A stretch of 64,000 nucleotides of DNA, taken from contig JACGCK010000048.1 in the NCBI GenBank assembly GCA_014925825.1, positions 186,001 to 250,000 on the forward strand, given 5' to 3'. The position numbers and the translations under genes were made by a program. Within the stretch, counting starts at the first letter, position 1; each line of letters starts with the position of its first letter. This document shows positions 44,190 to 56,970 of this stretch, piece after piece. Source of the DNA: Pholiota molesta (Eukaryota > Basidiomycota > Agaricomycetes > Agaricales > Strophariaceae). The notes below the pieces were generated by a model. It worked only from the letters and a program-made list of their open reading frames with translations, was not told the DNA's origin and ran no database searches.

Positions 44190-46872
44190 TCATTCGATCC
44201 TCCCACGCAGCCAGCTCAGCAAACCCTTCGTGCCTTCCCTCTCCCAGACGCGTCTCTGTGGGACGCGGAAACTAAACAGCAGAGCGCAGGATCAGCAGAG
44301 CCCGTGCAACAGACCAAAACAAATGCGGACGTACGTGTTCCCATCCACCAAAAAGACGTCGAGCGGCAGAAGCCCGAGCTCCGGCGGCAGTTTGCCAATC
44401 TCGTTGTCCCTCAAGTCCAGTTCTTCGAGCTTCCACTCCGCGACGTTCCTATTTCCCTTGAACCCCTCCGCGAGGCCCAGGAAGCCATCGAGGTCCGAGA
44501 TCCTGTTGCCTCTCAGTCGAAGATGGCGCAAGCCCTGACGGTGTGGAGAGGCGAGAATCAGAGTAGTCAAGGCCTCGGAAGTCAACGAAGAGTTGCTGAG
44601 AGCATTGTACGACAGGTTCAAAGTTCGCAAACTGGGGAAAAGTTTGGTGAGGGTCGGGATCAGTAATTCGTCCGACCGAGGTGGAGTGCTGGCGCCTGCT
44701 TGCGAGACATGATGCACGGGCACCAAGTCTTGAGGTTACATCCTTCCAGGTCGAGTTCTTCCAGCTTGGGCAAGAAGCCGCTCACGCTATGTGGAGCACT
44801 CGGCAGAGTGAACGATCTATCCATACGGCGATTCACCAGAATAAGGACACGCAATGTGTCGGCGAATGGCTGATTGACGATTACCGACAAAGGAAGGGTA
44901 GGTGTCGGAACTGACAGGTCGCCTGAACGCATGGTGGAGAGGAAAGAAGCGGAAGGAGAAGCCATGGAGAAAGCCCGAGCGTGGCCGGCAGCCTTGGTTG
45001 GAGGAGCAGACGCAGGTAGTTTGAGCGTTTGCGTACTTTGCGTAAAGTATTGCGGATTGCTCAAGCTCGACGATGATGTCGGACTGCTCGGCGTGGGGCT
45101 CGAAGACGCAGAAGTTTTCGTTGACTTCTCAGCAGGTTGAGATTGGGCCTGAGCAGCAGCTGCCGCTGCCGCTCGTGCGCGCCGCCTGCCTCCTTCCGTC
45201 GAGAGACCTTGTTCAGCCTCAATTTCCCAAGCCTCCTTGATCACTTCCTTCGGTTTCACCGGTTTCTTTTCTTGCACCACCGCAGACTTCGCAGCTGGGG
45301 TTGGAGAAACGTTCGAAGCGCGGGTCGTCGAGCGAGATGGTAGTGTTGGTTCATCCCAATCATCAACGACTGGCGTTGCTGGTGCTGCTTTTCGGAGGTT
45401 GGCACGTCGTTCCAGTTCCAGTTCCCATGGCTCCTTGATTATCCTTTTGCCTACAAGAATGCGTGTAACACCCTCTGGAGGATCTTCCGTCGAGAAATCG
45501 AAGTTGAGTTCTTGTTTTATATCTTTGAAGGCTTCCGTAACTGAATCCAGGTTGACTTGCGTCTCCGATAGGTCTAATAATCGCAGAGCCTGGAAGAAGG
45601 GAGAATTGAAAAGTGAGGGCGGGAACGAATCATCTCCTATTTCGCACTTCTCGAATTTGATTTCTTTCAACTTCTTCAATGATGACAAATTTCGTAGAAG
45701 TTCTTGAGAAAAGCCCAAGGGATTGCCTGACAAGTTAACTTTGACCAATGAGACGGGGAGGCTGCTATCGATATCCTTTGCATGAATTTGGTTGTTAGAA
45801 ACATCGAGATTTACAAGTCGAGGTAGTGGTGTGGTGGAGTGAGAGACGACAGGTGTGAAGAAGCCTCCACTACTTTGCTGACTTTTTTTCGCTCGTCCGT
45901 TTTGATTGACGAAAGGGGAATTAAAAGGTAGAGCTGTGAACAAGTTGTGAGATAGGTTCAGAGTGGTTAGCTCTGGAAGAGCAAATATTTTCTCGGGAAG
46001 GACCACGAGAGCGTTATGTGACAAATCCAGGACAGTCAACGATGTCAAATCCGCGAACGTAGTAGGAAGAGAGGTCAATTTGTTCTTATGAAGCTAGAGA
46101 TACCTTCATCAGTACGAAAATCTAACATATATGAGGAACACACTTGCATCAATTGTTTTCAAGGAACCGAAAAGCGAGATTTCATGTTGCACTTCTTGGA
46201 TCTCATTATTCCATGCTTTCAACACGGTCAAATCCTGGGCTTCGAACCATGCCGGTTTGCTTTGTCCGCCTCTTCGAGAAGGTTTTGGTTCAGAAGGCGG
46301 TAAGACTGGTTCGTTGGGAACCGATCTGAGGGCATCCGGTGTCAAGCCTAAGTGAATTTCGAACAGGGCGGAAGGCAGACAGGGCAGAGAACGCGTTGCA
46401 AGATTGAGAGATCCTTTGCACAAAACCCTTTCGCTCGAATTCAGCACGACACACGCAAGGCAAATTGGCTCTCACCTGTACTTCTGGCTTGTTCAATAGT
46501 CTCCCTGACGGATAGTCTTCCCAAAAGATCATCATCTTCTTTATCTGCTGTGGTAGACAAAGCATCCTCCAACGTAGAGAGATCATCCAGACCACCACCG
46601 CTTGATTTACCCGTCGCTTTCTTTGCTTCCGCTCTTTTTAGGGCAATAGCTTCTTTGATGCTCAACGCGTTCCCGGGCATTGGAGGTGGTGCTGGCGCTG
46701 GCGATGGGGGAGCTTTGAGTTTTGAAGGTGTAGTAGACCGGGGTGTAGTAGCTCGGGGTGTAGATATCGTTCTAGCTCTCACTGGCTCGCTTGGAGGTGC
46801 AAGTCTGGACTTGACTGGAGTAGATGGTGGCTTGATGCCCGACCGAGAAGACGGTTGTGGTATTCGCGACAT
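44190..46872 (-). CDS. Leucine-rich-repeat protein, LRRC40-like
   Basis: Start at ATG 46872 (MSRIPQPSSRSG) and stop at 44192-44190, with introns near 46475, 46145-46092, about 44700 and 44330-44276. The N-terminus is Ser/Pro-rich and ends in GNALSIKEAIALKRAEAKK. LRRs follow: LHKNKLTSLPTTFADLTSLT, LDLSHNALVVLPEKIFALPE, LVNLDVSNNQIHAKD and others. A long Ala/Ser-rich insertion containing KEPWELELERR and KEAWEIEAEQ splits the repeat array. The array resumes with LEELDLEGCNLKTW and LEELDLRDNEIGKLPPELGL. The C-terminus reads DGNTFRVPQRRVWEREGTKG then LLSWLRGRIE, which matches the closing segment of LRRC40-type proteins. No signal peptide or membrane segment; a cytosolic or nuclear scaffold role is inferred. 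The exon 2 donor (GTGTTC) is unusual. Confidence 0.75.
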
Positions 46873-47258
46873 CTCAGCAAACAGATGAGAACAAGGATGT
46901 ATCTGGGCCACGGCGCTCTTTCGCGAACTAGGGGAAGTGAGAATGCGAAATGATGTTGGTTTGCAGGAGGAGCCGTCTCTTGCTAGCACAGGCACGCCGC
47001 ACGCGCCTACAGAAATCAAGCTCCGACACAATCACCGACCATTTGCCCCTATCGGACATTGAATCTGGATTTAAGCGCCCATGAGGATGTCGCTGGATGT
47101 CGTTCTCATCTTGATCTCCACCGTCAGAACGATCTCGAGACATATTGCGTCGATACGTATGACAACGACCATATCTTGGACCTTATACACCTATATTCCC
47201 AAATCAACTCTCGTCTTTCCCATTCAGTGGAACGCTGTTTGAACGAACTGCCAACAAT

Positions 47259-48932
47259 ATGATCAGTGCCAGTGCAACAATGCGAAGCTTCTTCGACCCG
47301 CCACTCCTTGGGATCGGGAAACCTCTTTGCGTGGTAAGACTTTAGATTAACATATAGTATGGTGGCCAGTTCTCATATCCGTGGTGTAGGTTTGTGGTGT
47401 GCGGCCGGCATTCAACAATGGCCGACGCTCTTACCAACCTGCGGACTTACGTGCGCCAGTCGACTGCAGAGCTTGTTGGGGGTAGAACAAAACCAGCCTA
47501 TGTGCATAGTCCGTTGCTAGGCCTTTCTTTCAATTACATGGATTCATCTGATATAGATCTGTCATCTAGGTATGCGGTTTACGCCCTCAGTTCAACAATG
47601 GCCGTCGCGCTTTCCCGACCTGCGGTAATACATGTGCAAGAAGGCTACAGGACACAACGGTCACTCCAAGCTCTATCCTAGGTCAGATTAGCGGAAAGCC
47701 TCTACAAAAATGTGTAACGTATGTTGCCCCAAATTGAGCTTGTGTATACCTATCGGATATTTACATCGCTCATATTTCTAGGTCTGTAATGTCCGGCCTA
47801 GATGCGAGCGAGCAGGGAAAGTATATCCCACATGCGGACTTACATGCGCAGCCAAACTACATGCTCGAGATCGTCAGGCAGTTGAGGCCCCTCGACAGAT
47901 TATCCCCAGCAATGCATGCGATAACGCAGAAGTGGAGGTGCCTCGCGCCAGCGATGGATCCGATACCTCACACGGATTCTCAACTCCCATCGAAACAACT
48001 GTGTTTGATGAAGCGAACTTGGAACCCTTCGAATGCATTATATGTCTCGAAACGCTCGAACGCCGTCACCTAGCTCGTTTTGCTTGCGACCACACCTTTT
48101 GTCGCACTTGCTTGAAGAATCATATTATTTCTGAGCTCACTGGACACCGTTACCCAATCATATGCCCGTCTTGCAAGATTGGAAAGGCGCGTTCGGACAA
48201 GCCGGTGTCAAGTACGTAGCCATTGATCCTTTCTATCTCGGTGTTCACTTATAGGCACATAGCCGTCAACGATGTCATGATCCAGACCCTTGGTCTCGGA
48301 GAAGCAGAGCTTGCAGTGTTTTACGAGCTTCAACTTTCCGCCCACAGTGTTGCTATTCATTGTCAAAGGTGAGTCTATAATTCTACGATGAAATCTATCA
48401 AACTTATTTGTCGGCTACGGTCTATCAGATGCAAAGAAACCATATTCGTCGATCGAGGCGACTACCAGCAGACAAAGATCATCGAGTGTCCGCTACCACG
48501 CTGCAACTACCTATGGTGTAAGCTCTGTCAACGCGAAGTTATCCATGGTGGCCCACGCCATTCCTGCGATGGCTCGAAAGAGCTCACCACTTGATGAAGC
48601 AGAACGGATGGCGCCATTGTCCAGGTTCGTGATCGTGTATCATGCTCTAGCCTTGCCAAATAATCAAATACTCCCTTGCCTCAGGATGCCAGACACCCGT
48701 TCAAAAATCAGAAGGGTGTAACCATATAACTGTAAGACATAGTTTCATGTTCACTACACATCCGGCGCAGTTTATATATTTATTGTCTTTTCTAGTGCGC
48801 TGCTCCTGGCTGTAATACGTACGTTTCCTTCCTTGACTCTTATTTAACTCGTTTTCTAATATAAAGCTAAGCCACTTCTGCTACCGCTGTGGGTTAATAT
48901 ATCAAGTCTCTTCTATCAGCCGACATCCGTGA
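47259..48932 (+). CDS. RBR-type E3 ubiquitin ligase with CGLTCA cysteine repeats, one frame break
   Basis: ATG at 47259 precedes at least three short exons, each encoding a Cys repeat: VCGVRPAFNNGRRSYQPCGL, CGLRPQFNNGRRAFPTCGNT and VCNVRPRCERAGKVYPTCGL. RING1 follows at about 48031-48180 (CIICLETLERRHLARFACDH). IBR is at about 48360-48590 (HCQRCKETIFVDRGD, IIECPLPRCNYLWCKLC). RING2 is at about 48626-48900 (CPGCQTPVQKSEGCNHITC, then CNTHFCYRCG). The Cys of EGCNH aligns with the catalytic Cys of HHARI-type RBR enzymes. Between IBR and RING2 the frame needs one extra base: SKEL reads into TGA near 48593, while the shifted frame gives HHLMKQNGWRHCPG. The C-terminus ends shortly after RING2. Either a damaged gene or a sequence error. 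Confidence 0.7.
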
Positions 48933-48939
48933 AGCTACC

Positions 48940-49170
48940 AAGCAACATTATCTAGGTTGCCCGTTATTTTAGGTCAATGTATATTATAAGTGCAAAGTTA
49001 AACCGTCTGCACACAATCATTTTGGATAAAATTCCTATATTAATCACTGTTGTCTTTTGAATGAAAGGTGTTGGGAAGATAAGGGAGTAAGTAATGGCCA
49101 AGAAAGTATCAAAGGATAGTAATGGATAAGAAGTATAAGTACAGGAACAAAAAAAACTGCCCTTGAAGAT
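48940..49170. other. Short intergenic stretch, nothing seen
   Basis: Convergent 3' ends of the RBR gene and the BTB-like gene. AT-rich, no feature. Confidence 0.5.
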
Positions 49171-50200
49171 TTAAAGTGACATTTCTGTGTCATATAATTC
49201 TTCTAGTACACTCCATGGTCTGAGTCCATACATATCAGGTAAGTCATTCCATATATTGCACCGAGCTTTTTCATGAAACCTCCAGCAGTTTTCGTTGCAT
49301 GCCTCGCAAAGCCCATCTACATAAGCTTCAAAATCTCCATCATCCCAGATTGACAAGGGATTATTCACGGGAAAGCAACCTGCGTAAATTTCGTTGCAAT
49401 TTCGTTTAGCCTCGAGACATATCTCTGATTGTTGACAATCTTTAGATGCTGGAGTAACCAAAAATCGAAGGACAGCCTGCGTCGCTTCGCGGTGTTTGAA
49501 GGCCCCCAAGATAATGCCTTCTTCATCTCCTCGCTAATCATTCCGTTTGCCCAAGTCGGATGGAATAATATGTGGTCTAGATCATACGTGCAGCACTCAT
49601 AGAGTGCTGCAGGTAAGATCCATGGTACGTTTTCTGTCTGGGCAATTATGACGATGGCAATAGCGGCCTCGAATGTTGATCGAAATGGGAGGGTTGTAAA
49701 AGCTTCGCGCCGGATGGAAATGGTCGAGCAGTTAATTCTGTTGTCCCATTCACCGAGAGTTAGGGGAAAGTCAAGTTGAGTGGGCATTGCTCGTCGCTTA
49801 GCGCCCGGACTTGGTACTTGGTACTCATTTTGAGAATACCTAGCACACGATTGAGTGATACCTCTGCGGGTGGGGCTTCAAAAATCTGTTGATTAGGAAA
49901 CAATTAGATAAAGCTATTGCATTTTAGTTTTGGAGTACACTTACCCAGGATCATATATTGCGAGGAAAAAATTCTGCAAGTCATGGGCTGCATCTGGAAG
50001 GGTCAGGAGGGGAAGCCCAGTGACATCCAAACTTAGATCTGCTCCCGTTTCCATCATTCCTGTTTTCGAGGATTTCTTGAAGGATGTGGGAGCGGGCAGC
50101 TAGTAGCCCGCATGGAGGCAGAACAATTTTCTTCAGCCCTAATGATGACCGTTCCATCTTCGAACCATAGTTCGGATACTTGGGCCATTTGAAAAATAAA
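49171..50200 (-). pseudogene. BTB/POZ-domain protein, frame broken several times
   Basis: Minus-strand pieces follow the order of fungal BTB proteins: SELWFEDGTVIIRAEEN (about 50180), GLLAARSHILQEILENRN (about 50090), LPLLTLPDAAHDLQNFFLAI and YDPG (about 49990). Next come IFEAPPAEVSLNRVLGILKM and STKYQVRALSDEQCPL (about 49890-49800), then TLGEWD. The tail has ENVPWILPAALYECC, GAFKHREATQAVLRFLV, CEACNENCWRFHEKARCNIW and LPDMYGLRPW, ending at 49171. At least four single-base shifts are needed to join these. A short intron (about 49885-49945) separates two of them. Such proteins may act as substrate adaptors for cullin ligases; that role is inferred from the family. Confidence 0.7.
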
Positions 50201-50478
50201 GGAGCTGGATTATCGGTAGAGAGTGTCAAGGAAAGAGTGCTCAACTCGAGATGGATTCAATCATCAGTGGCTTGTTAGGTCAATTGGACTTGAAATTTAT
50301 TATAACTTGGATTACCATGACTTACAAATTAAGTAATAATACCAAAAGAGAATATCATTTATTCATGTATGATGCAATTAATACTTTCTTTACAATTAGT
50401 TACTAACGCAACCTCAGTAAAGGTAATATGTTACAAGAAGTAATGACTTTAATAAGTAAATGTAAGTGGGGGATGGCA

Positions 50479-52546
50479 CTATTTTTTGTTGTTGGTACAA
50501 GCCTCGATTTGAGTGGACCTGGGAGGAACTGGATCGATGATATTACCGGCATATGGATGGAAGTTATGTTGGCCACGCTGGCCGTCCTTGTGGCCCAACC
50601 CCGCAGGCCCACCCATAGCGCAGCCGGACCAGCAGGCGCGCCTCTCGGTCCCGAGGGATGTTCGCGTTCATCCCCCCCCGCCCATCATACCCTGCGGAAC
50701 CCCACGGCCCATGCCCCCCATGGCGGTGAGCCGCCGCCCATACCGCCCATGCCCATGCCCATGTTCATCCGGACGCATGCCGCCCCCTGGGAAGCCGCCC
50801 GCTCCGCCCATGCCACCCATCATCGGGTTCATCCCGCCGCCCATGCCGCCCATCATCGCAGGGTTCATCCCGCCGCGCCGGACATCTGGAACATGCGGGT
50901 GTAGAGAGCGCGAGGGCCTGCGGGTCGAAGGGCGTGTTGCCTGCGCCGGCCCCGACGTTTCCGCCGACGGGTTTCCGCCGAAGTTGCCTGGCTGGCCAGG
51001 GAAGCGCGCGCCCACGGCGCCGGTTGTGGGTTGCGCGTATTCGCTACCAGCTGCGGCCGCGGCTGCTTCCTCGTGAGGGAAGTTGTCCCGTTGGTAACGT
51101 GGTTGCGCCAACTTGACGTCGATCTAAAACAAAATAACAAATCTATCGGCGGAGAAGAGAGACGATAAACGCACCAATTTTCCGTCGATTTCTAAGTTCC
51201 CGAAGCCGAGGAAGGGTTGCACGTTCGTATCCTCGAAAGAGACAAAGCCGAAACCTTTGCTTCGGCCTGTTTCCCGATCCAGCATGACGGTCGAGTCGAT
51301 AACTTTGCCAAACTGAGAGAAGAACTCTCGCATTGACTCAGACGTTACACTGCCAGCCAAACCTCCAATGAACAACTTTGTTGCTCGCTGATGTTCCTGT
51401 CTAGGAATAGCTCTCTTGGGATCAATCTTATTAAGGAAGGTGAAAAGATAGTCATCAAACTAGTTATAGAACCGCTTACGATCTTGCCGTCGAGATAATG
51501 TTCTCGAACCATAACCGCGTTTACACTAGCTGGATCATCGAAAGTTAAAAAGGCGAAACACCTGGAGCGCCCAGCTGCATCTCGCATGATAGTACACGCA
51601 TCAACCTTTCCAAACTGTGTAAAATAATCTCGCAGTGATTCTACAAGATATAAAGGTTTAGTTCCAAAGATGTAAGCGACAAAAAAGTGTATGTACCATC
51701 TGTAGTATCCCAATTTAACCCTCCGATAAACATTTTTCTATACAAGGTGGTAATTCGGTAGAGAATTGCGGGTTGGCGCGTAATTTCGGTGAATTTGAGG
51801 AGGGAGATTGTACGGGAATTGACAGATATAGAAGGGGCAAAATTTGCTATTAGTATCGGTAGGCTAGACAAAGTGTTATGACAAGGAGGAAAGAAGATAA
51901 AGACTCTACTGTGGACCAGATATGGACGTGTTGATAGCTTAGCCTAGACCTAGCAACAGGCTGCAGATACGCTAGAGCTAGCTTAGACGAGCGACTGACT
52001 ACGCGAGAGTCCTCTAGAAACATACAGGCAACCAATGGCCCACAGCAGACACCTTTTCGCAGAAAGAGGTTCAGTCATCAATTGGGAGAAAAATTCTTAC
52101 CCTTCATCCTTCATCTCTGACGGGCGAACGGAGCGTTCATTGATAGGGATATTTGAATACCCTCCATCTGCTCGAGGAGGAGCGACGTCGCGATATTCAT
52201 TTGGCAAAGGCTGTTCATATGTCGGTATTTGCTGCGGCGCTGGCTGAGTGTATGTCGGGATTGCAGCAGTCCCGTTAGTCGAAGTGACTTGGGCAGAAGT
52301 GGTGCTGGAAAAGCTTTTTTCAATAGTGGCTGGCGTTGGTTTCGTCTCTTCCGGGGTCTCCGCTTTTACAGTAGGAGTTTCCGATGGCATGTCGTGGGCA
52401 GGTTGGTTCGTCTCGGTTTCTTCTTGTGGCTGTTCATTTTCGCCTTCGTCGTTTCCGTAGAGATCTAGACGACGGGTAAGTGATTGGTAACGTTGAGAGG
52501 GGGAAAGCACCTTACCACCATAGAGGTCGGCGTCGAGGTCAGACAT
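50479..52546 (-). CDS. HRP1: HRP1/Nab4-like RNA-binding protein (two RRMs), C-terminal tail frame-shifted
   Basis: Start at ATG 52546 (MSDLDADLYGG); an in-frame ATG 14 codons upstream (52588) is possible. Exon 1 ends at 52101. A tiny exon at about 51733-51690 encodes KMFIGGLNWDTTD and is followed by ESLRDYFTQFGKVDACTIMR (about 51640). RRM1 has RNP2 MFIGGL and RNP1 RCFAFLTF; RRM2 has LFIGGL and KGFGFVSF (about 51380-51200). The spacer DPKRAIPRQEHQRATK is typical of the HRP1/CF IB family, which binds 3'-UTR elements in pre-mRNA cleavage and nuclear export. The tail is Gly/Met-rich (GGMNPAMMGGMGG). Family-type pieces FDPQALA, LYTRMFQMSG and GQHNFHPYAG lie in different frames, so the tail needs several small indels. 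The endpoint at 50479 assumes the last of these frames. Confidence 0.75.
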
Positions 52547-52952
52547 GGCAGGTGGTGGTTGTTGAGAGAGAGTGGCAGCCTGAGTCAAGCGAGGAGCGTC
52601 TGCTGAGGCAAAGAAACGGCCGTCACGACGTCACGGCATCACATCTGTGGGAAGGTGGCGCTCGGGCCATGTCAGCCGGGAGTGGGCGGCCGTGGGCTTT
52701 GACCGCCGTTAAGTTCGTTCTACATATCTCCCTAGCATCCAAGGAACAAATCCTATCGACAGTGCTATACAGCTCGTAATAAGCTGCAAACTTATGATAT
52801 TCCACAGAATATGTCGATTTTATTCAGTTCAATGACAGCGGAATAAGTCTTCGGATCTCCGAGCTGTTGCTCAAAACGGAACAAATCTCTGGAGAGGACG
52901 TCGCGCAATTTTAACGACACATACCTTTCTTCAACCAAAACATCCACTGAAC
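52547..52952. promoter_or_regulatory. Shared divergent upstream region of HRP1-like and PdxT/SNO genes
   Basis: About 400 bp between two start codons facing away from each other. No clear TATA box was identified. The short distance suggests a bidirectional promoter. Confidence 0.4.
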
Positions 52953-53858
52953 ATGGAGAGACGCAGTGTAATCGGCATTCTTGGTGAAGATTGTTGTTGC
53001 TCGATTGCTGTATGGGCACTCACAAAAAATGTTTAGCTTTGCAAGGGGCCTTTGCAGAGCACAAGACTGCTCTAGAGAAGCTTCCAGTGAATAGGAAGCT
53101 AGAAGTTCTGCTCATCAAGACTCCGGAAGAGCTTGAAAGATGCGATGCGTTGATTATTCCCGGAGGAGGTAGGTTTAAAAATCCATGGCTCTGTAGGATG
53201 GCCATTGATCTTGTCTTCATAGAAAGCACGACAATCGCGTTGCTTGCACGAATTTCTGGCCTCCTCGAACCTTTGAGAGACTTTGTTAAAGTGAAGCCAG
53301 TATGGGGTACTTGTGCGGGGGCAATCCTTCTGTCGGAAGCTGTGGAAAACGCAAAGAAGGGCGGTCAAGAATTGCTAGGCGGAATGACCATCACAATTGC
53401 ACGGAACGGATGGGGATCGCAGGTCTGTTAGCAAATTTGCAACAAAGATTAGGATTAACATCATTTTGTCATATAGGTAGAATCCTTCGAAGCTCCCTTG
53501 GAAGTAGAAGGCCTCCTAGATTCCAAATCACCATTCAACGGTGTATTTATTCGCGCTCCAGTATGTTTTTTTTACTCAGATTTCTTGAACTTTGTGCGAT
53601 GATATCATTTACTGTGCGCAGGTCGTTCTCAAACTGAATCCATCAGCTGATGATCCTCCAATCCAAGTTGTTGCTCGACTCTCTCCGGGCCTCCTTCCGC
53701 CCGCACTTGCCTCACCCGACCATTCCGACGAGCCGAAAATCTTTGTCGCATTACGGCAGGGCCTTCACTTCCTAACCACTTTCCATCCAGAACTCACCGA
53801 CGACAACCGCTTCCATGAATACTTTGTCAGAGAATGCGTGTTCACCGCAAAGCACTGA
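52953..53858 (+). CDS. SNO1: PdxT/SNO-type glutaminase subunit of pyridoxal 5'-phosphate synthase
   Basis: Exons 52953-52983, 53037-53169, about 53221-53422, a short exon near 53477-53560, and about 53622-53858. Joined they read [19 protein letters not shown], the standard PdxT N-terminus, then [16 protein letters not shown], the oxyanion-forming PGGEST motif. [13 protein letters not shown] carries the nucleophile Cys (codon 53312-53314), and [17 protein letters not shown] carries the His and Glu of the catalytic triad. The enzyme releases ammonia from glutamine for the PdxS/SNZ synthase to make vitamin B6. The family's usual RNAFGRQ is RNGWGSQ here, a mild deviation near the channel. No frame breaks. 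Shares an upstream region with the HRP1-like gene. Confidence 0.92.
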
Positions 53859-53869
53859 CCAACCTTAAC

Positions 53870-54240
53870 GTGATAGATCAATTCATTCTCATAATTTCTA
53901 TCATTTCTCTTTTACCTCACGTGGATGGAAGGATGGATGACTGGAGATAGAAGACCGTTATAGACGAGAATAGATGGCTGCCACGCAGGTACGCTAAGTC
54001 GCATGCGGGGCGAATAGATAACTGCATGAATATTATGCTTACACTCTCTTGCTTTAGATATATTGTCGTGTTATCTTGTAGTTCACGAGATCCTAAATCT
54101 ATAGACCCACCCAAACTGTCAAAATTTGCTGCAAATGTACAAGAATTTCCATCTATTTTCATCGTGCATAAAAATAATTCGACGGCGCCGCTTATCATGG
54201 AAAGACCATATGGATATTAGCGCACATCGCCGCCACGGCA
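53870..54240. other. Intergenic, no gene seen
   Basis: AT-rich stretch between the PdxT/SNO stop and the carboxypeptidase start. Nothing recognised. Confidence 0.5.
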
Positions 54241-54241
54241 T

Positions 54242-56762
54242 ATGCTCGCTGAAAGCCTTCTTGCTGTACACTTACATGATGAGCTGTTCTCCGAGGTATA
54301 TAATGTGGCAGTGGAGTACGATGGTTCTTTGACCCTCTTTAGGCCATCCATCTAGTCAACACGGCCTCGTCCGCCAGGATGTTTTCGATTCGGAGCGCAG
54401 TCACTCTGCTGCAGCAACAGCTGCTCTCTTCTCTCAACCTGTTCATGGTGCCGACCGTCTGATGCAGAAAAAGGAACTTCATGCTCGTCAAGTAGAGGCT
54501 GCTAAACGCTGGCAAACGACTCCGCATATCAAACGTGATACCACTGTCACCCCAGATCCTACAAGCGCCCCCAAAAATCTCACCTTTTCCAACCCCAAGG
54601 CTGCTCGTAAGCAGATACCATCCATCTTCTAATGAAAATCATCGCTCAACATTCATCTATTTTCCCTGTAGAGTTCCTCGTCAATGGCAAAACTATTCCT
54701 GAAGTGAATTTCGACGTGGGTCCCAGCTACTCCGGGCTACTGCCGATAAGTGGAGCAGCGAATGAGACGCGCAAGTGTGTTGCTTTGAGTCATGATGTGG
54801 CCTCTCGCCTTCTTTCTTACCGATTACCGTCACAGCTCTTCTTTTGGTTTTTCCCACCCGGTCCGCAAGGCTCAACGGACGACCTGATATTCTGGTGAGA
54901 ATAATTAACGACCAGTTCCATTATTATTGCTGGACCCTCAATTTTAATTTCGTGTTCTCCTGCGATGATAAACTATAAATAGGACTAACGGCGGCCCAGG
55001 CTGCTCTTCGATGGAGGGATTCCTCCAGGAAAATGGCGTATGCTGCACTTTCAATGTTATGGTGATCCTATGTTAATCGTCATATCTGCAGCCAATTTCA
55101 TGGAGTCTCGGACAAGCAGCTCCCACTCAAAACCAGTTCAGTTGGACTAATCTCTCCAGCGTGCTGTGGGTTGAACAGCCTGTCGGCACCGGATTTTCAC
55201 AGGGAGTGCCAAATATCACGGTATGTCTCCTGCTTGACAGGTTCCTTGCGGCTTCGGAATTCAGTTACGTTTTCAGAACGAAGACGATCTTGCCGCTCAA
55301 CTGGTTGGATTCTTGGAACAATGGTTGGATGTGTTCCCTGAGATGAAAGCGAAGAAATTCTATCTGACAGGAGAGAGCGTATGTCTTTCGTGCGTTGCCT
55401 TCCTGTCATCTTTACTGATTTCGATTTTGTACCAGTATGCTGGAACATACATTCCTTGTGAGATACCTGTCAACTCTGCTACTAAATGAATTATTGACTG
55501 GGCGAAAAAGACATCGCGAACTACATTTACGAGCATCCTGGGGTGCTGGACCTCAATCTGCAAGGAATGTGGATCTCTGACCGTAAGGATCATAGTCATC
55601 ACAACCTCATTCTTCCTATTGACCGTGAAATCACAGCATCGTTATCGTGGAATGTCGTACAGGAGGAAATCCCTGCCGTGAACTTCGTCCATAAATATGA
55701 GAACGTTTTCTCGTTCAAGTGCGTCTACTCATAAATAATCTCAACTAACTGATATTGATCAATGAATTACGGTTTCTAGCCAATCTTTTATGGCTCAACT
55801 CGATGAGACAGCAGCACGCTGCAACTACACTGGATATATGGAAAAATTCGTTACTTATCCACCCACAGGTCTTCTTCCTCTCCCAGGAAAATCGACCTTT
55901 GCTGCGCCTGGCTGTGATGTTTGGGACACGATTTTCGATGCCGCCCTTCTTGTTAACCCGGCATTCAACATCTATCGTATTTTTGATACCTTCCCAGTTC
56001 TGTGGGACGTCCTTGGTTTCCCGTATGACTTTCTATCTGTTGCATATGTCGTTTCCGACGCTCACAATTTTTATCTAGTGGCTCCTTCCCACAAGCACAG
56101 ACACCCTTGTATTTCAACAGGACGGACGTCAAGAAGGCCATCCATGCACCGCTCGACGTCAACTGGGAGGAATGCTCGAATATTGATGTTTTCGTTCACA
56201 ATCGCGACTTGAGCTTGCCACCAGCGCTTTCGGTATTACCGAGCGTCATCGAGAAAAATCAAAGGACCGTCATCGTCCATGGACTTGCCGACTTCATTCT
56301 CATCGCTGAAGGGTATGCCCCATTTTTTCTTTACTACGAATACTTCTGACAGCGTTGGACAGAACGAGAATTGTCATTCAAAAGTGAGGAATTTTAACGT
56401 TGCTACTATATCACCCCTGCCTAATGATTACACTCAGCATGACTTGGAACGGATTGCAAGGATTCCAGACTCCCATCGCCAATGACAGTTTCATAGTAGA
56501 TGGCGTCGGCGCTTTGGGCACTACCCATACCGAGCGTAATTTGACTTACTTCGAAGTTGAATTGAGCGGACACATGTGCGTGATTCCTCTTCTTGTATCG
56601 ATTGAAACGTATATCTAACAATAATGATAATTATAGGGTTCCTCAATTTTCACCAGTTGTATGTCTCTTAACTTGTTGGTTTGTCCTGACACTGATTAAC
56701 TTTCTTCGTAGGCCGCCTTCCAGATCATGCAGTACTTGATGGGCTTCCGCGAGACTCCTTAA
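54242..56762 (+). CDS. Serine carboxypeptidase (peptidase family S10)
   Basis: About twelve exons join into an S10 enzyme. Landmarks in order: [14 protein letters not shown] and [22 protein letters not shown] propeptide region, [29 protein letters not shown] (about 54984-55035), [36 protein letters not shown] (catalytic Ser in GESYAG, split by an intron near 55379-55436), [49 protein letters not shown] (catalytic Asp) and VELSGHMVPQFSP (catalytic His near 56570-56645). The stop TAA is at 56760-56762. Such enzymes cut C-terminal residues in the vacuole or outside the cell at acid pH. The first exon ([11 protein letters not shown]) has no convincing signal peptide, so the true 5' end may differ. 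No frame break was needed. Confidence 0.85.
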
Positions 56763-56970
56763 AAGGAGGTTTGGTAGGAATAGAACACTTGTATTTTTAG
56801 GCATGTAAATAGCAGCCGTGAACGCGCATATATACACCGAATTTGAATCCACCTAAAGAGATAAGCATTGCCCTGATGACAAGCAAGAAGGGTATATTCA
56901 TGGCCTACCAGAGACCCATGGAAATAACTACAAATTACAACGTATAATCAATCTGAATCCATGCGTACAT

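Noticed and set aside
44112..44666. 184-codon plus-strand frame
   Set aside because: It is antisense to the LRR exons, whose leucine periodicity and family C-terminus are on the minus strand.
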